A DNA stretch of 64,000 nucleotides from Mesoflavibacter profundi (lineage in GTDB: Bacteria; Bacteroidota; Bacteroidia; Flavobacteriales; Flavobacteriaceae). Below are positions 34,613-42,718 of the stretch, piece by piece. The DNA lies in contig NZ_CP061703.1 in the NCBI RefSeq assembly GCF_014764305.1, positions 633,501-697,500 of the forward strand. The letters run 5' to 3'. Numbering within the stretch: the stretch's first letter is position 1; each line of letters begins with the position of its first letter. The notes beneath the pieces were generated by a model. The model searched no databases. It was not told the DNA's origin and worked only from the letters and a program-made list of their open reading frames with translations. A program made the translations under genes and the position numbers.

Positions 34613-35677
34613 TTATAAAATAACGCGATTCAACAATTCTATATAAATCCTTATGCCTTCTTCAATTTCATTGATATAAATAAATTCGTCTGCACTATGC
34701 GATCGCGTACTGTCACCTGGTCCTAATTTTAATGATGGACAACTTAAGACCGCTTGATCTGATAAGGTTGGCGAACCGTAAGTATTTCTTCCAATTTCAA
34801 TTCCAGCTTTTACCAAAGGATGATCCATTGGAATGGAAGACGAATTTAACTTTGTACTTCGTGGAATAATGCTATCGCAAGGCGCTTCTTGTTGTAAAAT
34901 ATCTACAATATCTTTATTGGAATATTTATCGTTTACACGAACATCAACTACCAAATCAACATTTGCAGGAACAGCATTGTGTTGCTTACCAGCGTTGATT
35001 TGCGTGACAGTCATTTTTACCTCACCTAGAGCTTTGGATGTTTTTGTAAACTCATAATTTTTGAACCATTCCAACACTGAAATTGTATTATAAATCGCAT
35101 TATCATCGTTAGGATGAGCTGCATGACTTGGCGTACCTTTTACTACAGCATCAAACACCACTAAACCTTTTTCGGCAACTGCCAAATGCATCAAGGTTGG
35201 TTCACCTACAATCGCTACATCTACTTTTGGAATTACATTTAACATGCTATTTAAACCATTGTCACCACTGCTTTCTTCTTCCGCTGAAGCAACAATAACT
35301 AAATTGTATTTCAGATTTTTTTGCTCATAGAAATAAGCAAATGTTGCCAGCAAACTCACCAAACAACCACCAGCATCGTTACTTCCCAAACCGTACAATT
35401 TACCATCTTCAACAATTGCTTTAAACGGATCTTTAGTGTAGCCATTATTTGGTTTTACCGTATCGTGATGCGAATTTAATAGTAACGTTGGTTTAGTCAC
35501 ATCAAAATGTTTATTGATTGCCCAAACGTTATTCTTTGTGCGTTGATATGGTATGTTTTGAAGCTGAAACCATTGCTCAATATGTTGCGCAGTTTGGTCT
35601 TCTTCAGATGAAAACGAAGGTGTTTCTATCAGTTGTTTTAACAACGAAATAGCTTGTTCTGTTAGCGTTGATATCAT
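34613..35677 (-). CDS. M20 family deacylase, probable N-acyl-citrulline/ornithine deacylase (ArgE')
   Basis: It is a zinc-dependent amidohydrolase of 354 residues: LLNSHHDTVKPN near 66-77 and GSNDAGGC near 98-105 provide metal ligands, EEESSGDNG near 131-139 holds the catalytic Glu pair, and the C-terminal SHSADEFI matches the conserved ArgE/DapE His motif. In an operon with an ArgF' transcarbamylase the expected substrate is N-acetyl- or N-succinyl-citrulline, not N-acetylornithine. It overlaps argB by four bases. Pipelines often name it M20 family metallo-hydrolase. Confidence 0.87.
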   Translation of the reverse strand: MISTLTEQAISLLKQLIETPSFSSEEDQTAQHIEQWFQLQNIPYQRTKNNVWAINKHFDVTKPTLLLNSHHDTVKPNNGYTKDPFKAIVEDGKLYGLGSNDAGGCLVSLLATFAYFYEQKNLKYNLVIVASAEEESSGDNGLNSMLNVIPKVDVAIVGEPTLMHLAVAEKGLVVFDAVVKGTPSHAAHPNDDNAIYNTISVLEWFKNYEFTKTSKALGEVKMTVTQINAGKQHNAVPANVDLVVDVRVNDKYSNKDIVDILQQEAPCDSIIPRSTKLNSSSIPMDHPLVKAGIEIGRNTYGSPTLSDQAVLSCPSLKLGPGDSTRSHSADEFIYINEIEEGIRIYIELLNRVIL

Positions 35678-36450
35678 TTTGAAATGGTTGTGTAGATTGA
35701 TTTTTTATCGAAAAGCATTTCTGGTTTTCCAATACATACTTTTTGTACATTATGTTTGACAGCATATATGCAATTATTAATTTTTGGCAGCATACCTTCT
35801 GATATAATTTGATCGTCTATCAATTGCTGAACGTTTTCTGAAGTTATTGATTCAATCACTGAATGATCATCATTAACATCTTTTAAAACACCGTTTTTAT
35901 CAAAGCAGTAATATAATTCTGTTTTGAAAATTTGAGATAATGCTATAGCTAATTCCGAAGCAATTGTATCTGCGTTAGTGTTTAATAGTTGTCCATTTTT
36001 ATCATGTGTAATAGCGCAAAAAACAGGTGTTACGTCATTTTCCAAAAGTAATTCTAAAGTTGTTGTATTCACTTGTTTTACATCACCAACATAACCGTAA
36101 TCGATATTTTTTACAGGTCTTTTGTTTGACACAATCGCATTGCCATCTGCACCAGAAAACCCGATTGCATTACAGTTAAACGCTTGTAATTGTGCGACTA
36201 TATTTTTATTGATTTTGCCAGCGTAAACCATAGTTATAATATCTAAAGTTTCAGCGTCTGTGATGCGTCTACCATCAATCATTTTAACTTCTACTTGCAT
36301 TTGATTCGCAAGTTTTGTTGCTAATTTTCCGCCACCATGAACTAATAATTTTAGTCCTTCAATCTTGGAAAACTCTTTTAAAAACGTTTGTAATGCATCT
36401 TCGTTATCGATGATGTTTCCGCCTATTTTTATGACTTTTAGTGTTTTCAT
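35674..36450 (-). CDS. argB: Acetylglutamate (N-acylglutamate) kinase
   Basis: It phosphorylates N-acylglutamate. Amino-acid kinase motifs KIGGNIID (7-14) and VHGGGKLATKLA (38-49) are present, and the 258-residue length fits the arginine-insensitive E. coli-like dimer without the N-terminal helix of feedback-inhibited hexamers. Four-base overlaps with both neighbours show tight coupling. Substrate acyl group (acetyl or succinyl) cannot be decided here. Confidence 0.93.
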   Translation of the reverse strand: MKTLKVIKIGGNIIDNEDALQTFLKEFSKIEGLKLLVHGGGKLATKLANQMQVEVKMIDGRRITDAETLDIITMVYAGKINKNIVAQLQAFNCNAIGFSGADGNAIVSNKRPVKNIDYGYVGDVKQVNTTTLELLLENDVTPVFCAITHDKNGQLLNTNADTIASELAIALSQIFKTELYYCFDKNGVLKDVNDDHSVIESITSENVQQLIDDQIISEGMLPKINNCIYAVKHNVQKVCIGKPEMLFDKKSIYTTISK

Positions 36451-37385
36451 CTTAAACCTTCTAAAATCTGCTTCAACACAATTTGAGCAGCATAAGTTCT
36501 ATTGTTAGCCTGTTTTATCACTACTGAATTTTCGCTGTCCAAAACCGCATCTTCAACAACAACATTACGTCTTACAGGTAAGCAATGCATAAATTTAGCA
36601 TTGCCTAACTTGTCTTTTGTCATCATCCAATTTTCATCTTGGTTTAACACTTTTCCGTAGTCGTTAAAACTGCTCCAGTTTTTCACATACACAAAATCGG
36701 CATCTTGTAAAGCCTCTTCTTGGTTGTAATTTATAGGTGTTTCTTTAGTGATATTTTTGTCCAACTCGTAACCTTCAGGATGAGTTATGGTAAAATCAAC
36801 CTCTAAATTCTGCATCATTTCTACAAACGAATTTGCCACTGCTTGTGGTAGCGCTTTAGGATGTGGTGCCCAAGACAATACGACTTTTGGCTTTGATTTT
36901 TCTGCTAATTCGGTAATGGTAATCGCATCTGCCAACGCTTGTAACGGATGCGCTGTCGCACTTTCCATATTAACGATTGGCACTGTAGCGTACTTTTCAA
37001 AACTTTTTAAAATGTATTCGCTTTGGTCTTTAGCTTTATCGGTTAATGTAGGAAAGGCTCTAACCGCAATAATGTCTGCGTACTGCGAAATGACTTGCGC
37101 TGCTTCTTTAACGTGTTCTGATGTGTTAGCATTCATAACGGTTCCGTCTTCAAATTCTAACTGCCAAGCATCATTAAAGTTTAAAACCATCACATCCATT
37201 CCTAAATTCTTTGCTGCTTTTTCTGTACTTAATCTGGTACGTAAGCTGGCATTGAAAAACAACATGACCAAGGTTTTATGTTTTCCTAATTCTTGAAAAT
37301 CATAAGGATTCATTTTTAATAAAATAGCTTCTTTTATAGTTTCGTTTAGGTTAGGAATGTCTTTTATTTCGGTGTATTTTTTCAT
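36447..37385 (-). CDS. argF': N-acylornithine carbamoyltransferase (ArgF')
   Basis: It transfers carbamoyl to N-acetyl- or N-succinyl-ornithine. The carbamoyl-phosphate motif is FFNASLRTR (43-51) in place of the STRTR of ordinary ornithine enzymes. MESATAHPLQALAD (about 150) and FMHCLPVRR near 270 are as in the Bacteroides succinylornithine and Xanthomonas acetylornithine enzymes. In the ...NTSEH segment the residue equivalent to the specificity position (Pro90 in B. fragilis, Glu92 in Xanthomonas, aligned from memory) is Ser89, which may favour the succinyl form. An ordinary argF is absent. Confidence 0.9.
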   Translation of the reverse strand: MKKYTEIKDIPNLNETIKEAILLKMNPYDFQELGKHKTLVMLFFNASLRTRLSTEKAAKNLGMDVMVLNFNDAWQLEFEDGTVMNANTSEHVKEAAQVISQYADIIAVRAFPTLTDKAKDQSEYILKSFEKYATVPIVNMESATAHPLQALADAITITELAEKSKPKVVLSWAPHPKALPQAVANSFVEMMQNLEVDFTITHPEGYELDKNITKETPINYNQEEALQDADFVYVKNWSSFNDYGKVLNQDENWMMTKDKLGNAKFMHCLPVRRNVVVEDAVLDSENSVVIKQANNRTYAAQIVLKQILEGLR

Positions 37386-37395
37386 AATAATAAGG

Positions 37396-37447
37396 TCTCG
37401 ACTGCGCTCGACCTGACAGTAAAATGTCTCCTCGAGCGCAGTCGAGA
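37396..37447. repeat. Inverted pair of TCTCGACTGCGCTCGA repeats
   Basis: TCTCGACTGCGCTCGA at 37396-37411 and its exact reverse complement at 37432-37447 form a 16-bp stem with a 20-nt loop between argD and argF'. The hairpin falls inside the operon. It is the only place in the window where this element occurs as a pair. Confidence 0.85.
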
Positions 37448-37452
37448 GGTTT

Positions 37453-38583
37453 TTATGTATTTAACTCAATTTTCAATGCCTCGAAAAAGACATCAATGTG
37501 TTTTTTCTGAATGGTTAATGGTGGAAGAATTCTTAAAAGATTAGGGTTTTTGGCGCTTCCTGTAAACATGTGATGTTTGTGAATCAGTTGTTTCCTTAAT
37601 TCTGAAACAGGAAAATCAAACTCTAATCCTAACATTAAACCGCGACCTTTTATACTTTTCAAGCTTGGTAATCCTTTAGCTTTTTCAATAAAATAAGCTG
37701 AGATTTCATTTGCATTTTTAAGCAGTTTTTCTTCCTCTAAAACTTCTAAAACCGAAAGTGAAGCTGCACAAGCCAAATGATTGCCGCCAAAGGTTGTTCC
37801 TAACAAACCAAAGCTAGGTTTGATGTTGGGATGAATTAAAATACCACCAATAGGAAAACCGTTACCCATTCCTTTTGCGATAGAAATAATATCTGGCTTA
37901 ATATTGTGTTTTTGAAAAGCAAAAAAATCGCCTGTTCTACCAAAACCAGATTGCACTTCGTCTGCAATTAAAATCGTATTGTATTGTTTGCATAACACTT
38001 CTAAACCTTGATAAAATTCGGTAGTGCTTTCGTCCAATCCGCCAACACCTTGGATACACTCGATAATTACTGCGCAAGTTTGATTTGCTTTCAGAATGTT
38101 TTCAACTGAAATTAAATCACCTAACTCCACAAATTCTACCTCTTGTTGCGCATTTATTGGTGCCACAATTTTAGGATTATCAGTTGCTACAACTGCTGCA
38201 GATGTACGACCGTGAAACGAATTTTTAAAGGCTAACACTTTACTTTTTCTGTTATGAAATGATGCCAATTTCAAGGCATTTTCATTCGCTTCTGCGCCAG
38301 AATTACACAAGAATAATTGGTAATATTTGCAACCTGAAAGTGTCTCTAACTTATCAGCCAAAGTGACTTGCAACGGATTTTGAATCGCATTGCTATAAAA
38401 GCCCAATTTTGAAACTTGATTAGAAATTGCTGATACATATTTTGGATGCGAATGCCCAATAGAAATCACAGCATGTCCTCCATATAAGTCCAAATATTCG
38501 ACATTATTTTCGTCATAAACATAGACGTCTTTTGCCTTTACAGGTGTAATATCAAAAAGTGGATAAACGTTAAACAAACTCAT
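37453..38583 (-). CDS. argD: Acylornithine aminotransferase family protein
   Basis: It converts N-acylglutamate semialdehyde to N-acylornithine. This class III aminotransferase has 376 residues, with LILADEVQSGFGRTG near 180 and the PLP lysine in IISIAKGMGNGFPIGG near 215. YLDLYGGHAVISIGHSHP at the start is typical of ArgD. It overlaps proC by four bases. A generic name (aspartate aminotransferase family) is common for it; ornithine aminotransferase is the main alternative, less likely next to argC. Confidence 0.9.
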   Translation of the reverse strand: MSLFNVYPLFDITPVKAKDVYVYDENNVEYLDLYGGHAVISIGHSHPKYVSAISNQVSKLGFYSNAIQNPLQVTLADKLETLSGCKYYQLFLCNSGAEANENALKLASFHNRKSKVLAFKNSFHGRTSAAVVATDNPKIVAPINAQQEVEFVELGDLISVENILKANQTCAVIIECIQGVGGLDESTTEFYQGLEVLCKQYNTILIADEVQSGFGRTGDFFAFQKHNIKPDIISIAKGMGNGFPIGGILIHPNIKPSFGLLGTTFGGNHLACAASLSVLEVLEEEKLLKNANEISAYFIEKAKGLPSLKSIKGRGLMLGLEFDFPVSELRKQLIHKHHMFTGSAKNPNLLRILPPLTIQKKHIDVFFEALKIELNT

Positions 38584-39380
38584 ATTTGTTCCTTTTTAAT
38601 GTTGTTAATTTTATTGAACGATGCGACCATACCTTGAATTAAAGACGAACTCAATCCTTTGTGTTCCATCTCATTTAAACCTTCAATGGTGCAACCTTTT
38701 GGTGTAGTGACAAGATCAATTTCTTCTTCTGGATGATTACCATTTGTGATTAGTAAATTAGCTGCGCCTTCGCAGGTATGCATCGCTAACTCTTGGGCTT
38801 CTTTTGAGTCAAATCCTAATTGAATTGCCGCTTGTGTCGTCGCTCTAATTAAACGCATCCAAAAGGCAATTCCGCTAGCACAAACTACTGTTGCGGCTTG
38901 CATTTGCGCTTCAGGAATTACTAACGAATGTCCCAAACGATTAAAAATAGCTTGCGCAATTTTAATCCGTTTTTCACCTTGTGTATTGCTACATAAACAG
39001 GTCATAGATTTACCAACTGCAATTGCTGTATTTGGCATAGCGCGAATGATAAACTGATCAGTCCCAATTTGTGCTTCAATTTTAGGAATGGCATAACCTG
39101 TAATGGTAGAAATCACCACATGTTTTTCGGTTAAGAAAGGTTTTATGTCGTTTAAAATCGATTCGAAATGTGCTGGCTGAACCGCAAAAATCAAAATATC
39201 TGATTGTTGTACAGCCAAAACGTTATCAGATGTAATCGTTACGTTTTTATAACCGTCAAATTCAGATATACTATCTACATTTCGTTTTGTTAAATACAGT
39301 GTCGTAATCGCATTATTGGTGATTAATCCTTTGGCTATCGATTTCCCTAAATTTCCTGTTCCTATGATTGCTATTTTCAT
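38580..39380 (-). CDS. proC: Pyrroline-5-carboxylate reductase
   Basis: It reduces P5C to proline with NAD(P)H. The Rossmann motif IGTGNLGKSIAKG is at 5-17, RAMPNTAIAVGKS near 106-118, and the C-terminal TPKGCTIEGL near 236-245 is the family signature. The 266-residue length is normal. Its embedding between argC and argD, with a four-base overlap, is notable: proC is usually unlinked to arg genes in enteric bacteria. Confidence 0.94.
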   Translation of the reverse strand: MKIAIIGTGNLGKSIAKGLITNNAITTLYLTKRNVDSISEFDGYKNVTITSDNVLAVQQSDILIFAVQPAHFESILNDIKPFLTEKHVVISTITGYAIPKIEAQIGTDQFIIRAMPNTAIAVGKSMTCLCSNTQGEKRIKIAQAIFNRLGHSLVIPEAQMQAATVVCASGIAFWMRLIRATTQAAIQLGFDSKEAQELAMHTCEGAANLLITNGNHPEEEIDLVTTPKGCTIEGLNEMEHKGLSSSLIQGMVASFNKINNIKKEQI

Positions 39381-39432
39381 TTGTTTAGTAATTAGTGTTT
39401 AGTTGGCAGTGTTTAGTACTCACTCATACTTT

Positions 39433-40407
39433 TTAAAAATAACTCGCCTTTAATTTTAAACCTGTTGTTTCTTCAAAACCAAACATTAAATTCATGTTTT
39501 GTACGGCTTGTCCTGACGCACCTTTTAGTAAATTATCAATGATGCTTGTGACCAATAATTTATCTTCGTATTTATGTAAATGAAGTATGCAATTATTGGT
39601 GTTGACCACTTGTTTTAAATGAATATCTTCATTTGAAATCAAAGTGAATTTTGCGTCTTTATAAAAGTCACTAAACAATTGTTTGGCATCTTCTAAACTA
39701 CCACCAAATTTTGTGTAAAGCGTTGCGAAAATTCCTCTTGAAAAATCACCACGATTCGGCATAAAATTGATTTTTGAATTAAAGTTGTTTTGTAGTGACT
39801 TTACTGACTGATTAATTTCACCTAAATGCTGATGTGTAAAAGGTTTGTAATACGAAAAATTGTTATCACGCCAAGTAAAATGTGTAGTCGCAGACAATGA
39901 TGTTCCTGCGCCTGTTGCGCCAGTAACAGCGTTTACATGAATATCTTCAAGTAATAATTTTGCATTCGCTAATGGCAATAATGCTAATTGAATAGCAGTT
40001 GCAAAACAACCAGGATTAGCAATATAATCCGCTTGTTTTATGTCCGATTTATTTAATTCAGGTAGACCGTAAACGAATGATTTTCCATTGAAAATCTTAT
40101 CTTTTTCAAGTCTAAAATCGTTGCTTAAATCTATTATTTTTGTTTTGGTTGAAAACTCGTTTTCACTTAAGAATGCTTTTGAATTGCCATGACCTAAACA
40201 CAAAAAGACAACATCAACTTTTGGATTGATTTTATTAGAAAATTCTAAATCTTCACTTATCAAATCTTGATGTACTTTACCAATAGTATTACCTTCATTG
40301 GATGTGCTGTACACAAAATCTATGTTTACTTCAGGATGATTGATTAAAAGTCTAATCAACTCACCTGCTGTGAAACCTGCGCCACCAATTATTCCTGCTT
40401 TAATCAT
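39433..40407 (-). CDS. argC: N-acetyl-gamma-glutamyl-phosphate (N-acylglutamyl-phosphate) reductase
   Basis: It reduces acylglutamyl phosphate to the semialdehyde. GGAGFTAGELIRLL at 8-21 binds NADP and the catalytic Cys is in IANPGCFATAIQLAL near 132. The 324 residues fit family length. It overlaps argG by four bases and is followed by a 52-bp gap before proC. Confidence 0.95.
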   Translation of the reverse strand: MIKAGIIGGAGFTAGELIRLLINHPEVNIDFVYSTSNEGNTIGKVHQDLISEDLEFSNKINPKVDVVFLCLGHGNSKAFLSENEFSTKTKIIDLSNDFRLEKDKIFNGKSFVYGLPELNKSDIKQADYIANPGCFATAIQLALLPLANAKLLLEDIHVNAVTGATGAGTSLSATTHFTWRDNNFSYYKPFTHQHLGEINQSVKSLQNNFNSKINFMPNRGDFSRGIFATLYTKFGGSLEDAKQLFSDFYKDAKFTLISNEDIHLKQVVNTNNCILHLHKYEDKLLVTSIIDNLLKGASGQAVQNMNLMFGFEETTGLKLKASYF

Positions 40408-41591
40408 AACTCTTGATTTACTTGTTGATAGATTTTGTTTTGATTACCAAAGATTTTAATGAATCCTTTAGCTTCTTCTGCAGTCCAACCTTTATTTTCT
40501 TCACCGTAACTTCCAAACTTCGCACTCATTAAATCATGTTTAGAAGAAATACCGTCTAATGTGAAATGGTACGGTTTTAAAGTCACTACAACATCACCAG
40601 AAACTTTATCTTGGCTACTTTCTAAAAAAGCTTCCATGTTTCGCATTACAGGATCTAAATATTGTCCTTCGTGCAAATGCATTCCATAGAAATTCGACAA
40701 ATAATCTTTGTGCTGTAATTGCCATTTGGTTAACACATGTTTTTCTAATAAATGGTGTGCTTTTATGATGATTAAGGCAGCAGCAGCTTCAAAACCAACA
40801 CGACCTTTTATCCCAACAATAGTATCGCCAACATGAATATCGCGTCCAATAGCATAGGCAGATGCTAACGTATTTAAGACTTCAATATTTACTTCTGGAC
40901 TGTTTTCGATTCCGTTTACAGCGACAAATTCACCTTTTAAAAAAGTTAATGAAACTTTTTCAGGATCTGAATGTTTTAATTGTGAAGGATAGGCTTCACT
41001 TGGTAAAGGTTTGTCCGAAGTCAAGGTTTCTGATCCGCCAACACTTGTTCCCCAAAGTCCTTTGTTAACTGAGTATTTTGCTTTTTCCCAAGACATGTCA
41101 ATACCATTTTCTTTTAGATAATCGATTTCTTCCTGTCTGGTTAATTTTTGATCTCTGATAGGTGTAATAATTTCGATTTCTGGTGCTAAAGTTTGAAAAA
41201 TCATATCAAAACGCACTTGATCGTTTCCTGCACCAGTACTACCATGCGCAATATATTTAGCATCTATACTTTTAGCATATTTAATAATTTCAATCGCTTG
41301 GATAATTCGCTCTGCACTTACCGACAATGGATACGTATTATTTTTAAGGATATTGCCAAAAATTAAATACTTAATTACTTTATTATAGTAGGACGCAACT
41401 GCATCGATATTTTTGTAAGTAGCAACACCCATTTTATAGGCGTTTGCTTCTATTTTTTTAATTTCTTCTTTTGTAAATCCGCCTGTATTTACACTTACTG
41501 CATGCACATCATAACCTGCTTTTGATAGGCTAACTGCGCAATACGATGTATCTAATCCGCCACTATATGCGATGACTAATTTTTTACTCAT
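40404..41591 (-). CDS. argG: Argininosuccinate synthase
   Basis: It joins citrulline and aspartate with ATP. The PP-loop YSGGLDTSYC is at about 9-18, HGSTGAGNDQVRFD near 115-128 and SPEVNIEVL in the second half. The 395-residue length is normal. It overlaps the GNAT gene upstream by eight bases and argC downstream by four. Confidence 0.95.
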   Translation of the reverse strand: MSKKLVIAYSGGLDTSYCAVSLSKAGYDVHAVSVNTGGFTKEEIKKIEANAYKMGVATYKNIDAVASYYNKVIKYLIFGNILKNNTYPLSVSAERIIQAIEIIKYAKSIDAKYIAHGSTGAGNDQVRFDMIFQTLAPEIEIITPIRDQKLTRQEEIDYLKENGIDMSWEKAKYSVNKGLWGTSVGGSETLTSDKPLPSEAYPSQLKHSDPEKVSLTFLKGEFVAVNGIENSPEVNIEVLNTLASAYAIGRDIHVGDTIVGIKGRVGFEAAAALIIIKAHHLLEKHVLTKWQLQHKDYLSNFYGMHLHEGQYLDPVMRNMEAFLESSQDKVSGDVVVTLKPYHFTLDGISSKHDLMSAKFGSYGEENKGWTAEEAKGFIKIFGNQNKIYQQVNQEL

Positions 41592-42207
41592 TTTGATTTT
41601 CTTTTTTTAGAAATCTGGTTTGCTTAATGCTTTTTAATCGCGTCCAAACTTTTTTATCGAATTTATGATTGCTTGTTTTTTCCTCTTTTAAAGGATCGTA
41701 TAACATACCTGTACATAAGCACATTTTTTGTTCTGTACGTTGTAAAACATCATAGTTTTTACAGGTTTGACAACCATTCCAAAAGGTTTGATCGTCTGTT
41801 AATTCTGAAAACGTCACAGGTTTATAACCTAATTCGCTATTCATTTTCATCACAGCTAAACCTGTTGTGATACTAAATACTTTTGCGTTTGGGAATTTGG
41901 TACGTGAATGTTCAAAAATTTTCTTTTTGATTTGTTTAGCTAATCCTATATTTCTGAAATCTGGATGGACAATTAGTCCAGAATTTGCTACAAATTTTCC
42001 GTGACTCCATTGTTCTATATAGCAAAAACCAGCAAATTTTTCGCCATCTAATGCGATAACAGCATTACCATTTTCCATTTTGGTAATGATGTATTCTGGT
42101 TTTCGTTTTGCGATACCTGTACCTCTCACTTTTGCAGCTTCGGCAATGGTATCGCAAATAATTTCTGCATAAACGCTATGCGATTTGTTAGCAATAACAA
42201 TTTCCAT
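41584..42207 (-). CDS. GNAT acetyltransferase heading the arginine operon; candidate N-acylglutamate synthase
   Basis: The 207-residue protein has the GNAT acyl-CoA motif in VHPDFRNIGLAKQIKKKIFEH near 97-117 and GFCYIEQWSHGKFVANSGLIV before it. After the GNAT fold comes a Cys-containing tail (CQTC near 150, CLC near 168) and a basic C-terminus, possibly metal-binding. No argA or argJ is present, yet the operon uses N-acylated intermediates, so this first gene is the natural candidate for the glutamate acylation step. It lacks the amino-acid kinase domain of classical ArgA. Function is inferred from context only. Confidence 0.82.
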   Translation of the reverse strand: MEIVIANKSHSVYAEIICDTIAEAAKVRGTGIAKRKPEYIITKMENGNAVIALDGEKFAGFCYIEQWSHGKFVANSGLIVHPDFRNIGLAKQIKKKIFEHSRTKFPNAKVFSITTGLAVMKMNSELGYKPVTFSELTDDQTFWNGCQTCKNYDVLQRTEQKMCLCTGMLYDPLKEEKTSNHKFDKKVWTRLKSIKQTRFLKKENQNE

Positions 42208-42214
42208 AATACAG

Positions 42215-42228
42215 ACCGTGATTACGGT
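42215..42228 (-). promoter_or_regulatory. Inverted repeat at the head of the arginine operon
   Basis: ACCGT-gatt-ACGGT lies 7 bp before the GNAT ATG. It could be an operator or a hairpin near the ribosome site. No ArgR-box pattern was recognised. Confidence 0.4.
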
Positions 42229-42660
42229 TATATTTATTAATAATTCTAGTTTTTTGTTTTTTTGAGATTCCTTTTATCAGGAATTATTTTTTTGAAAGAG
42301 GAACTGGACACACCTAAAGTTCCGAAAAATTAGACATACCCTTACGGGCGACGAGGAAAACGTCGACGTACTAAAACGTGGTTATTAAGAATAATAACTT
42401 GATGTTTTAAAAATGATATTTGTATAGGGTTGTTCAATGTGGTAAAAAATAAAAATGTGTAACTAACTTGCTTGGTTTTGAGCATTAGCGACGTCGCTCA
42501 CGAAGTGTTGAGCGTGTGGGTTGGATTTCCCTATTTTTATTTTTTGTTAAATTCATAGTGCTAAACTATAAATAAAACAAATACACTGGTTTAAAAATTT
42601 CTTATTTTAAATAATTTTTATGATTTTAATAAAAAACTGACTTCTAATTGATTATAACAC
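42229..42660. other. Gene-free region with several inverted repeats
   Basis: No supported ORF occurs in these 430 bp. Visible structures are: ATTCCT/AGGAAT (42267-42284) followed by T-rich sequence; GGAACT/AGTTCC (42300-42323); and AAAAAATAAAAA (42444-42455) facing TTTTTATTTTTT (42534-42545), which brackets a GC-richer 78-nt interior containing GCGACGTCGC (42488-42497). The base composition of 42330-42380 and 42480-42525 is more GC-rich than the surroundings. It may hold the arg promoter, a decayed mobile element or a structured RNA. Confidence 0.5.
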
Positions 42661-42694
42661 AAAAAAAAGGAACACTATTTAAGCATTCCTTTTT
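42661..42694 (-). terminator. Terminator after the DUF1080 lipoprotein gene
   Basis: On the minus strand AAAAAGGAA pairs with TTCCTTTTT, extended inward by G-U pairs, and the 3' arm continues as eight T. It closes the minus-strand carbohydrate operon. Confidence 0.8.
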
Positions 42695-42718
42695 AACCAA
42701 ATTTACTATTTGAGAAGA

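Noticed and set aside
36787-37296. Plus-strand ORF of 169 codons opposite argF'
   Set aside because: It is the antisense shadow of a well-supported transcarbamylase gene, with no recognisable protein features.
37396-37447. CRISPR-like repeat pair
   Set aside because: Only two units in inverted orientation, no array or cas genes in the window.
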